Made by a program: the position numbers and the translations under genes. This document shows positions 1 through 9,229 of a stretch of DNA of 29,072 nt, one piece after another. Below the pieces are notes generated by a model that saw only the letters and a list, made by a program, of their open reading frames with translations, ran no database searches and was not told the DNA's origin. The DNA is from Reclinomonas americana ATCC 50394 (lineage: Eukaryota; Jakobida; Jakobea; Jakobida). Positions within the stretch are counted from its first letter, which is position 1. Each line of letters opens with the position of its first letter. The stretch is taken from NCBI GenBank assembly GCA_048213135.1, contig PS015173.1:101641-130712 (forward strand), given 5' to 3'.

Positions 1-32
1 TCTCACTCTGCTCACACGCATTGCTGCTGCAG

Positions 33-1811
33 AGGAGTTTGTGCTGTCGACGGCGGAGGAGGCGCCGGTGTTCCTGCGCATGCGTTACATTCACCAGTAC
101 TACCGCTGTCACTTCTCCAAGTGGCTGTGCGCCAAGTCCATCTTCCGACTGCACAACCAGACCAGCAACATCTGGACGCATGGCATTCCCGCGCTAGTTG
201 GTCTCTTCTACTTTGTGCCGCACGTGTACTCGGATGTGGTGGCGCTGTTGGCGCCTGCGGACCCCGCCATGCAGCAGTATGCGCTGGTGCATGCGCTGGT
301 ACTCGGCGTGTTTGTCGTCTGCAGCACGTCGGCGCTCTTCTTCTCGGCGCTCTTTCACACGTTCAACTCGCACTCGGAGCACACGTATCACAAGCTGAAT
401 CAGCTCGACTGCAACGGCGTCGGCATCATCATGTTTGGCTCCACGTTTCCCTTCCTCTACTACGCCTACTACTGTGCGCCGCTGTTCTCGGCCATTGGCA
501 ACATGACGGTGTTTCTGACGCTGACGACGGTGGTGTTTGCCACGGTGCAACTGCCGTACTTTCGCAATCCGCTGCACAATCCGCAGCGCGCCGGCCTCCT
601 CGGTTCCATGTCGACGTACCTGCTGATCATGGTGCTGGTGCAGTACTTTAGTCTCGATTGGCAGCTGGCCGATCGNNNNNNNNNNNNNNNNNNNNNNNNN
701 NNNNNNNNNNNNNNNNNNNNNNNNNNNNNNNNNNNNNNNNNNNNNNNNNNNNNNNNNNNNNNNNNNNNNNNNNNNNNNNNNNNNNNNNNNNNNNNNNNNN
801 NNNNNNNNNNNNNNNNNNNNNNNNNNNNNNNNNNNNNNNNNNNNNNNNNNNNNNNNNNNNNNNNNNNNNNNNNNNNNNNNNNNNNNNNNNNNNNNNNNNN
901 NNNNNNNNNNNNNNNNNNNNNNNNNNNNNNNNNNNNNNNNNNNNNNNNNNNNNNNNNNNNNNNNNNNNNNNNNNNNNNNNNNNNNNNNNNNNNNNNNNNN
1001 NNNNNNNNNNNNNNNNNNNNNNNNNNNNNNNNNNNNNNNNNNNNNNNNNNNNNNNNNNNNNNNNNNNNNNNNNNNNNNNNNNNNNNNNNNNNNNNNNNNN
1101 NNNNNNNNNNNNNNNNNNNNNNNNNNNNNNNNNNNNNNNNNNNNNNNNNNNNNNNNNNNNNNNNNNNNNNNNNNNNNNNNNNNNNNNNNNNNNNNNNNNN
1201 NNNNNNNNNNNNNNNNNNNNNNNNNNNNNNNNNNNNNNNNNNNNNNNNNNNNNNNNNNNNNNNNNNNNNNNNNNNNNNNNNNNNNNNNNNNNNNNNNNNN
1301 NNNNNNNNNNNNNNNNNNNNNNNNNNNNNNNNNNNNNNNNNNNNNNNNNNNNNNNNNNNNNNNNNNNNNNNNNNNNNNNNNNNNNNNNNNNNNNNNNNNN
1401 NNNNNNNNNNNNNNNNNNNNNNNNNNNNNNNNNNNNNNNNNNNNNNNNNNNNNNNNNNNNNNNNNNNNNNNNNNNCGAGGCGCGCGGTTTGCCCGACGAC
1501 TACAGTTTGCTGCGTGAGCAGGAGGTGCTGATGGACGTGATCAAGGGCGTGATGATTGGCAGTTGCGTGTTCTCTCCCCCACGAGCTCCATTGTTTTTCG
1601 TGGCCTCATCTCTTTTCACCCAGCCATCTCGGGACTCATCTATGCCTCGCGCGTTCCGGAGCGCCTCTTCCCCGGCCGCTTCGATCTGGCCTTCAACTCG
1701 CACAACATTTTCCACGTCCTCTCGGCCTGGTCTGTGTGGGTGCACTACTTTGCACTGCGCGACTACATGCAGTGGCGCTTGAATAGTCCTTGTCCATTCG
1801 CCCCCGAGTGA
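33..1811 (+). CDS. PAQR / adiponectin-receptor-like seven-helix membrane protein (5' partial, internal gap)
   Basis: This is a PAQR-family integral membrane protein (adiponectin and progestin receptors, hemolysin-III relatives), a family with zinc-dependent hydrolase-like cores. What shows it: SIFRLHNQTSNIWTHG before helix 1, then SALFFSALFHTFNSHSE with the zinc-type His, LDCNGVGIIMFGSTFPFLYY, and after the gap IYASRVPERLFPGRFDLAF followed by SHNIFHVLSAWSVWVHY with the paired His of the last helix. The visible exons are about 33 (after an acceptor ending ctgctgcag) to the gap at 676, then 1476-1561 and 1624-1811, with an intron at 1562-1623 that begins GTTGCG and ends CCAG. The stop is TGA at 1809-1811. 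The true start lies before the window; a GTG at 41 is not a start. The zinc residues that can be seen are intact. The ligand is unknown. The neighbouring Deltex gene is convergent, 51 nt away. Confidence 0.92.
676..1475. other. Assembly gap (800 N) inside the PAQR gene
   Basis: Unknown bases. The length of exactly 800 may be an estimate. The missing part should encode the central helices of the PAQR protein, and possibly introns. Confidence 0.99.
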
Positions 1812-1862
1812 ATGGAGGAGGATCTCAATTATTCTCCTTGTATATTTTTCTCCACCGCCACG

Positions 1863-4038
1863 TCAGGTGACTCCCACCGCAGCGAGTTCCTCCCGCAGTC
1901 GCGAGAGGTACGTGGGATCGGGGTAGCCGTAGCTTGCCGTGCCGCCTTGCATGTTGGTGCGATGGTGAATGCACCACACCACCTGGTCGTCGCGACCTGT
2001 GGTCACCGACTGGCCCACGGTGAACACCAGGCGTCGGTCGAAGGCTCGTTGCAGCAGCTGTGCACACTCGCGACCCTCGTCGGTGGCCGGAATGTAGGCC
2101 GTGCGCCGCGTGCCGCGATACGGTCGGCCGGGGTGCGGATGCTCGGGACCCTGTCTGCCGTCGGGGAACACGTAGTCGATCACAATGGTGCCGACTCCGG
2201 GGTGGCCGGCGCACGACTGGGAAATCTCGCGCATGTGACACGTGCCGGGCGGCTGCGTGCCCGTCTGCTCGCCATACACACGCGTGCACACCGGACACTT
2301 GACGAACTCTGTGCGTGTGTGTGCGATGCCGACAAAATTGAGAACGCACACTTTCTCTCGCGACTGCCGTCGACCCTCCGCGACTCACCATTCGACGCGA
2401 GCGACTTGCACATGGCCTTCATGCACTCTGCGTGCACGTGAAAATGCGCGGTGCACTCAGCCAGCGACGCCGTCTGATCTCCTCCCTCGAATTCGCACAT
2501 GCACAACGCACAGTCCTTGCAGTCGGCCGGCCGCGACCATGTCGACCAAACCCAGAAGGGCGGCAGATCGCCGGCGATTTCGAGAACGTGACACGGTCCG
2601 TGATTCGAGTCCACCAGCGGCTGAATATCCGGATCGTATCGCAGCTCGTTGTCGACCAGGAACTGAGAAGCGGCCGTGAAAATCAACGACACATAAAAAA
2701 CAATCCTGTACGCCGCACCTGATACACATGTCTTCCCGGCGGCATGTCTACGCGGAGTGAATACACCAGGGGGTCGGAGGCGCTCTGCACCATGTCACCG
2801 GTAAAGAGCGCAACACCTGCATCGTCAAAGAAGACGATCTTGACGTCTGCTTGCGCTCCATAACGCCACACCGCCATCCACTCGGTCAACACCGCCAGTG
2901 CGGCTGCGGTGGCCTCCGGGGCGGCAGCAGTCGCGGTGGTCGTCGTGGTGGTGGACGAGGAGGAGGAAGATCCGCCAGTAGGTGACGCAGTCGACCGCGT
3001 CGAATGGCCCTGCAACGAAAGTCAGGGAAGCAGTTCAAGGGGTTGGCACGATGGAGATCCACACGCAACAGCGCTGCCATTGCTGGTTGGTTGGTGAGTG
3101 GTGCCCTCCGGAGATCTCCTTCGCAGCAGTCGGCAAGTGTTGGTCTCCAGATTGCGCTGCTCCAACTGGCGGACGTCAACCAAGTACCTGAGCCATCAAA
3201 GAGTCAGTGCCTGCACTCACTCTCACACCAGCAAAGAGGAGGAGGCGACACGCACCGATTGCCCGCAAAGTTGCACACCATGCACGACTGCACCACCGTG
3301 CCGCTGTTAAACGCCAGCAGGAGCCACTCGCAGAGCAGCACCGCATCGTCAGAGCACGCGGTCCACTGACCACGGCCCGTCTGGAACTCCCACACGCCGG
3401 GCGGCGCCGTCAGCAGAGGCACTGCAGCGCAGGGGCACACTCACATGAGCACGAGCGTACGCCCACCAGACAAGTCGACAACATTATGCGCACTCACCGA
3501 TAACCTCCACGTCCGGCGCAAACACACACGATGTGCTCTGCAGATCCCACTGCGCGCCATTGGACACATCGACCGCAACATTGGCCGCAAAGTCCACAGA
3601 GAAGGCGACTGGTGACAATAATGCGCCTTGTGTAAGCGCCAGAGGCGGACAGACAAGAAACGCACTGTTGCTGCTCGTACTGCTGCTGTAGCCACTCTGG
3701 GGGGTACTCTCGTCACCGCTCTCTCCCTTATCTCTCTCTCAGCGACTCACGGGGGTGGTTGTCTTGGACTCTCCTCTCACTCTCTTCCCGATGCTCTCCT
3801 CATTCTCTGTCTTCCTCGCCTCACTCTCACCTCCACTCTCCAACACAACCATCACTGGCTGCGCCTGTGGCACTCCCGGGGACGCGTTGCCTAGCTCGGC
3901 AGCCATGAGAGTGCGACAATCGTTATCACTCAGTGCCCGCCACTGCTTTGCTCCTCGACCCCTGCCCCCTCGCTGGCGCATCTCCCACAGCTCCCCGCAC
4001 ATGATTGCAGGCATCGATGAAGGAGGCAAGTGCTGCAT
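1863..4038 (-). CDS. Deltex-type RING E3 ubiquitin ligase with WWE domains and an inserted CBM48/E-set-like domain
   Basis: E3 ubiquitin ligase of the Deltex family; 593 residues in my model. Exons: 4038-3751, 3696-3498, 3421-3256, 3187-3070, 3009-2719, 2662-2389, 2308-1863; all six introns (54-80 nt) are GT-AG and keep frame. Domains: a divergent first WWE-like region (from about residue 17, LWEM); a clear WWE domain (about 171-242, GVWEFQTGRGQW to YLVDVRQLEQRNLETNT), which in this family binds poly-ADP-ribose; a Ser/Thr/Ala-rich linker; an E-set domain like the AMPK-beta glycogen-binding domain (about 303-384, DMPPGRHVYQFLVDNELRYD); a RING (C405xxC408, C424, a His cluster at 427-431, C434, C450xxC453); and the Deltex C-terminal domain (457-593, GTIVIDYVFPDGRQGPEHP). 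The start ATG at 4038 is the first plausible one but unproven. The E-set domain between WWE and RING is unusual, and the residue before GYPDP is Tyr. Confidence 0.9.
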
Positions 4039-4103
4039 GCGTGCTGTGCCACTTGGAACGCGACTTGGGGGTGGGTGCACAGGACTTGGGGTACTGGGGT
4101 GCA

Positions 4104-4155
4104 GACGTCGGGGTAGGGTGCAAATATGGGGTACAGACGTCAAGGTGCAGACGTC
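4104..4155. promoter_or_regulatory. Three GACGTC palindromes upstream of the Deltex gene
   Basis: GACGTC occurs at 4104-4109, 4136-4141 and 4150-4155, 66-117 nt upstream of the proposed Deltex start, inside a degenerate G-rich repeat of the type gtgcagacgtcg. The core resembles half of a bZIP/CRE site. A regulatory role is only inferred from position and repetition. Confidence 0.25.
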
Positions 4156-4281
4156 GAGGTGCGGTGCATGTCGGAGTCGACCTCGGGGTCGCCATAAGTG
4201 TCGTGTTTGACACCACGCTCAGTTAAATTAAGTCACCCGTCTGTCGGAGAGCTCGAGCTCCAGTGAGACACACGCACACAC

Positions 4282-4426
<145 letters not shown>

Positions 4427-4626
4427 NNNNNNNNNNNNNNNNNNNNNNNNNNNNNNNNNNNNNNNNNNNNNNNNNNNNNNNNNNNNNNNNNNNNNNNNNN
4501 NNNNNNNNNNNNNNNNNNNNNNNNNNNNNNNNNNNNNNNNNNNNNNNNNNNNNNNNNNNNNNNNNNNNNNNNNNNNNNNNNNNNNNNNNNNNNNNNNNNN
4601 NNNNNNNNNNNNNNNNNNNNNNNNNN
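4427..4626. other. Assembly gap (200 N)
   Basis: The gap sits at the end of the (AC)n run, so the assembly probably broke on the repeat. Confidence 0.99.
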
Positions 4627-5071
4627 TAGGAGTGGCAGCGATCAAATACGAACCGAGAAGCTGCACCACACTGCGCGCTGCCTGTAAGACTGGGAGGCCA
4701 GAGTGATTGACGGCCTCCCGTGGCCAGCGTTTGATGTGAGCCGGCACTGATGATGCGAATAAGCGCGCGCGCACACACACACAGTCGCACAAACGTGAGC
4801 AACCAAACCTTTCGCCAGTATGTTGCCGATGGTCAGCGAAAACGCTTCATAGCGATTCTGTGAACAACCGAGACTGCGTGAACATGACCGACTCTTCACC
4901 ATCACCACCAAGACACACGGCGTGTGTCTCATTGTTGCTCTCTGTGTGACCTCGGTATGTGGAACTTGACAACGTATAGACCACTGTGCTGATCGTAGTC
5001 GCTCATACGCCACCGGTAACCGTCTACTGTGTGTATAATAGTGCTCTCTTGGCGACGTACGCCAGAGGAAT
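4627..5071. other. Intergenic stretch, no gene seen
   Basis: Between the Deltex 5' side and the 3' end of the next minus-strand gene I see no convincing exon on either strand. It holds an 8-bp inverted repeat (GGGAGGCC at 4692-4699, GGCCTCCC at 4712-4719) and a short AC run near 4771-4783. It probably contains the 3' UTR of the TMEM223-like gene and Deltex promoter sequence. Confidence 0.6.
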
Positions 5072-5894
5072 TTACACCTTGAGGATGCGTGCCAGTGCAT
5101 CCTCGTCGATCCACGCGCCCTCCTGATCGCGATCCAGCAAGTAGAAACCGCGCTGCTCCTGCACCTTCAGGTACGCGAAGCGTGGTACGGATTCGTTAGC
5201 TGCCCGCTCCTTTTGCTTCAGCTGCGACGACACGACGGTGGTGGAGCCGGCCGCAAAGGGCGCCGACACGGCCGACACCGGCACTGCGGTCTCCACAGTG
5301 TTGCGGCCGGCGAAGGAGTAGCAGGTGAACAGTAGCTCCCGAGTGCGCGGTGAGAACGCCAGCTGCGACGATCAGTAGTGAGCGTTGGCACAGAAGCAGG
5401 CGACTCTGCTGTGCACCCGCGTAACCTGTCTCACGTATCGCTTGCCGTACAGCGAGGAAGCATAGGCGGTCGCGATTCCGAGAATGCCAAACGAGGCGAC
5501 GAGAAGACCACGAATCCACACTGGATACAACTCGTGTGTCTTGTCGTCTGCTCACACAGTGCGTCCACAGTGTGTGAGCGAAAAGGGCATCTTGCGCTCT
5601 CTCTCTTTCTTGCACAAACAACAAACCACGCAGATCAAAGGCCGCAAAGGTGCCCACCGCACCCAGGGTGACCACAAAGCCCAGTGATGCATACCCGAGG
5701 AGCCGAGGAACGCGATCCTGTGCGCAGATGAGATGTCAATGCACAGAATGCATCACATCGTCTGTCACACACACTCGTCGACGCACTTGCGGGTTGCGGA
5801 AGAGAATGACTGGGGACGAAGAGGGAGAAGGAGGAGACACACTCGTGGCATTGCTGCTCCATAGTCTCCGCGACAGTGTGCGAATCCACAACAT
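5072..5894 (-). CDS. Small two-helix membrane protein, TMEM223/TMEM186-like
   Basis: A 194-residue product from four exons: 5894-5787, 5717-5627, 5520-5426, 5362-5072 (stop TAA). Introns are 5786-5718, 5626-5521 (donor could equally be 5629) and 5425-5363, all in frame. The N-terminus is Arg/Ser-rich (MLWIRTLSRRLWSS), like a mitochondrial targeting region. ILFRNPQDRVPRL leads into helix 1 (about 41-62, GYASLGFVVTLGAVGTFAAF); helix 2 is about 71-92 (LLVASFGILGIATAYASSLY), followed by basic GKRYVRQ and a beta-rich tail (LLFTCYSF, RFAYLKVQEQRGFYLLDRD). Length, two close helices and the tail fit the TMEM70/186/223 group of mitochondrial inner-membrane assembly factors; TMEM223 acts on cytochrome oxidase. 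The match is by pattern and remote. It lies 141 nt downstream of the aldo/keto reductase gene on the same strand. Confidence 0.62.
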
Positions 5895-6035
5895 GATCGC
5901 TCGGCAATAAACAAGAAACGAGCAAGTGATGGAGGACAAGTCTCGAAGGTGCACCTATGTACAATGCCCACAGCAAGCAGCTCTGCTAATAGCTATACAC
6001 AACAATGCTGTTGCTTATATGCGGTAATCGGCGGC

Positions 6036-7927
6036 TTATCTGCTGGGAGCGTTCATGGACTCGGTGCCGGTGACCACCGATTGCACGAGATGCTGCTGTT
6101 GCGTCCACAGGTGCTCGCCGCTGAGACGCTTCAGCGTCTGGCGCCACTCTTCGGCGGTCAGTGGGAGCATGGCCAGTACGTCTGCGGCTCGGTCCCTTTG
6201 TTTCAGGAACCCAGAAAACAAACGAGTGAGTGTCAGAAAGCGCAGCCTGCGAAGCACGTCCGTCCGCACGCAACAATCCTTGCCAGTGCACCATGGCTCC
6301 CATGCTGGTGGCGCCAGGCACGCAACGTGCAAACTGCAGGTCGTTGCCTGTTGGTACTGCCACCAGCCGTCCTGCACGGCGCACCCCTCAAGTCAGTGAC
6401 GATCGAGAAGACGATCGTGTTGCGACGGCGCACTCACCAGTCACACCAAACGGCACCGTAGCGTATGCGTGCACTCGGAGTTTGGCTGCCGCATCAAAGA
6501 TTGTCATCCAGTCGCCGTCCACCTGCTGCCACATCTCGGTTGCGGCTTGCGTCTGCCACGCGGTGAAGGGCAGCCGAATGAACCTGTGCATCGAAAAATT
6601 TGTCAGATGGTTGTCGGCCACCGCCTCGCTCCGACAGCATACACGCACCGCAGTCCGTGCGACTCGCCACTCCCGGCAGCCTCCTGCGCGGCCTTGACAC
6701 AGTCCTGCAACGAGAGATAGGCCACGGGCGGATCGCCGGCGCGAGGCGTCGGTCGGATCTCGCCCCGAACAGGCGGCGGCCGCGTGCAAAAGCTGGTGGT
6801 CGTCGACAGGCCGTAGTACTGCAGCACGCCCTCGTTGCGGCGCTCCTCGAGGAAGCGGAATGCATCCGTCAGGTACTCCATGTAACGCTCCCGCCCCAGC
6901 GCCACCGCCAGATGCTCGCACGAGTTGTGCAGGTACGCCGCATCGAGGCAATCCACTCCTGCCAAGCGGTCAAGTCGTGAGCATGCGGCACAGAAGAACG
7001 CCGTCACTGCCACACGCACCAAGGTTATTCATCGCGTCTTCCAGCTGCGCCTCCAGATTCTCTCGCGAAAGCTGATACGGGACCTGGGCGCAGGCGACGA
7101 GTCAGCCGCCGAGTGATTCTCATTTTTACTTCTCCGACTCACCTTGCCGGCCACCGGAGCGGGCGAGTCTTTGGGAGCAAAGCCGACTGCCATCATAGAG
7201 AGAGAAAATGGCGAGTGAGCGACGCACATGCGTGCGAGCGCCAGTGCACCACGCGCAACTCTTGGAGCTGAGGAACAATTCATCGCGACCGGCCAGCCCC
7301 TCATCAAACGCCAGTCGCAGTCCTTCACCCACCGCTCTGCATCGCGACTCAACAAAGGCACACACAACGGAGGAGGCTGAGCAGACACCACTCTCTCTCA
7401 CCGCTGCGTGTCGCGCCCACGAAACGTGTTGGACGAGTCGACGACATTGATTCCACCTGCACTACCTGTCAACTGATGCACCACAGCCAACAAATCGCCC
7501 CCGTCCTTCGCAACTGTGCACCGCCGTGGCCACCGCCAACGCCACCCACTTCTTCGACTCAGGCGTCACCTCGCCCAACGCCGTGGCGATACCTGCCACA
7601 GCCATCAATCAGAAAAACGCAATTAGAAAACGATTCCCTCCCGCGCGCGGCACCAATCGTCGACAATCGCAGCGATCCGGCCTCCGGCATTGTATCTCTC
7701 CAGAAGCCGGCGACCGCGCGCACCCGCGGCTGATGCTGCGCCACAGCACGCACCATGGCCGCGGCATCGATCGACCACCACGAGGCGTGCACAGAAGGCA
7801 CAGGTGGTGGTGTCACCAGTGCCTCCTCCATGGGCGCCAGCATCACCGGTCGACTGAGCACGCCATCGACGAAGCGACGAGTGCCGTGCATCGAGCTGCG
7901 CACGAACGCCGTGCAACACGAGGCCAT
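6036..7927 (-). CDS. Aldo/keto reductase-like protein, ten exons, with Phe at the catalytic Tyr position
   Basis: A TIM-barrel protein of the aldo/keto reductase superfamily, closest in look to the sugar dehydrogenase-like branch; 434 residues. Exons: 7927-7654, 7592-7515, 7456-7402, 7336-7260, 7186-7143, 7083-7020, 6958-6649, 6583-6438, 6371-6275, 6195-6036. All nine introns are GT-AG and in phase. The start ATG at 7927 has a good context (gcaaaATGG); the upstream in-frame GTG at 7975 is not a start. Motifs: RLSTIGIATALGE (strand 1 and glycine loop), GINVVDSSNTFRG (Asp124, but Phe129 where the catalytic Tyr is expected), RDELFLSSKIGF (Lys161), VDCLDAAYLHN (His208), LQFARCVPGATSMGAM (nucleotide-binding C-terminal part). 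The first 85 residues precede the barrel and could be a targeting or accessory region. The missing Tyr makes normal carbonyl reduction doubtful. The substrate is unknown. Confidence 0.9.
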
Positions 7928-8160
7928 TTTGCGCTCCACACAACGATTGTCGCTGATATCGATCGGAAAATCCACTGTGTGTGTCAGTGTGTGTGTGATG
8001 GAGAGCTACCTTGCTGTGTGGGGCGGTGTGCGACGACGCGATGCGCGCGTTCGATATGCCACTGTGCGCGGATTCAAGGTGTACCTCTTTGCAGAGTACA
8101 AGGTCTCTCTCTCACACACACGCACACACTCTCACACACACACGTTGACTGATGAGCGCG

Positions 8161-8232
<72 letters not shown>

Positions 8233-8238
8233 TGTAGT
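8161..8238. repeat. (CT)n-(GT)n microsatellite in the divergent intergenic region
   Basis: A CT run followed by a GT run, preceded by short CA-rich tracts from about 8105, leading into a gap. It lies upstream of both the aldo/keto reductase gene (-) and the next gene (+). I see no gene between 7928 and 9119. Confidence 0.95.
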
Positions 8239-8881
8239 NNNNNNNNNNNNNNNNNNNNNNNNNNNNNNNNNNNNNNNNNNNNNNNNNNNNNNNNNNNNNN
8301 NNNNNNNNNNNNNNNNNNNNNNNNNNNNNNNNNNNNNNNNNNNNNNNNNNNNNNNNNNNNNNNNNNNNNNNNNNNNNNNNNNNNNNNNNNNNNNNNNNNN
8401 NNNNNNNNNNNNNNNNNNNNNNNNNNNNNNNNNNNNNNNNNNNNNNNNNNNNNNNNNNNNNNNNNNNNNNNNNNNNNNNNNNNNNNNNNNNNNNNNNNNN
8501 NNNNNNNNNNNNNNNNNNNNNNNNNNNNNNNNNNNNNNNNNNNNNNNNNNNNNNNNNNNNNNNNNNNNNNNNNNNNNNNNNNNNNNNNNNNNNNNNNNNN
8601 NNNNNNNNNNNNNNNNNNNNNNNNNNNNNNNNNNNNNNNNNNNNNNNNNNNNNNNNNNNNNNNNNNNNNNNNNNNNNNNNNNNNNNNNNNNNNNNNNNNN
8701 NNNNNNNNNNNNNNNNNNNNNNNNNNNNNNNNNNNNNNNNNNNNNNNNNNNNNNNNNNNNNNNNNNNNNNNNNNNNNNNNNNNNNNNNNNNNNNNNNNNN
8801 NNNNNNNNNNNNNNNNNNNNNNNNNNNNNNNNNNNNNNNNNNNNNNNNNNNNNNNNNNNNNNNNNNNNNNNNNNNNNNNNN
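8239..8881. other. Assembly gap (643 N)
   Basis: Flanked by GT repeats on the left and CT repeats on the right. A first exon or the promoter of the gene starting near 9230 could be inside it. Confidence 0.99.
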
Positions 8882-8961
<80 letters not shown>

Positions 8962-9098
8962 TCTTCTTCTTCTCCCTTCGTCTGCTCCCTTTCCCCCTTC
9001 CCCTTCCCCTTCCCTCCTCCTCCCCTTCCTCCTCCTCCTCCTCCTCCTCCTTCCCCCTTTCCTCCTCCTCCTCCTCCTCCTCCTCCTCCTCCCTCCGC
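8882..9098. repeat. Polypyrimidine tract: (TC)n, (TTC)n, (CCT)n
   Basis: About 215 nt that are almost wholly C and T on the plus strand: a TC dinucleotide run, then TTC, then CCT and TCC triplets. Such homopyrimidine/homopurine tracts can adopt triplex (H-DNA) structure. It could also be the pyrimidine tract of an acceptor at 9117-9119 (tgtttag). Confidence 0.93.
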
Positions 9099-9229
9099 CA
9101 TGCTCACTGTGCTGTTTAGCAATCGTGCGAGCGCCGCGACCCGTGTCGCGTGATGAAAAGCACGGCCGCTGTCGACTGGCGGTCACTCGATACGATCCCG
9201 AGCGGTACACTGCCGAGGAGGCGCTCTCC

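Noticed and set aside
3422-3444. A 23-nt intron just before the WWE exon of Deltex
   Set aside because: A 76-nt intron (3497-3422) with a GTGAGT donor and the same acceptor keeps the frame and matches the usual size.
4692-4719. Inverted repeat GGGAGGCC/GGCCTCCC with a 12-nt loop
   Set aside because: A lone 8-bp stem in an intergenic region, with no conserved partner or T tract; it could be chance.
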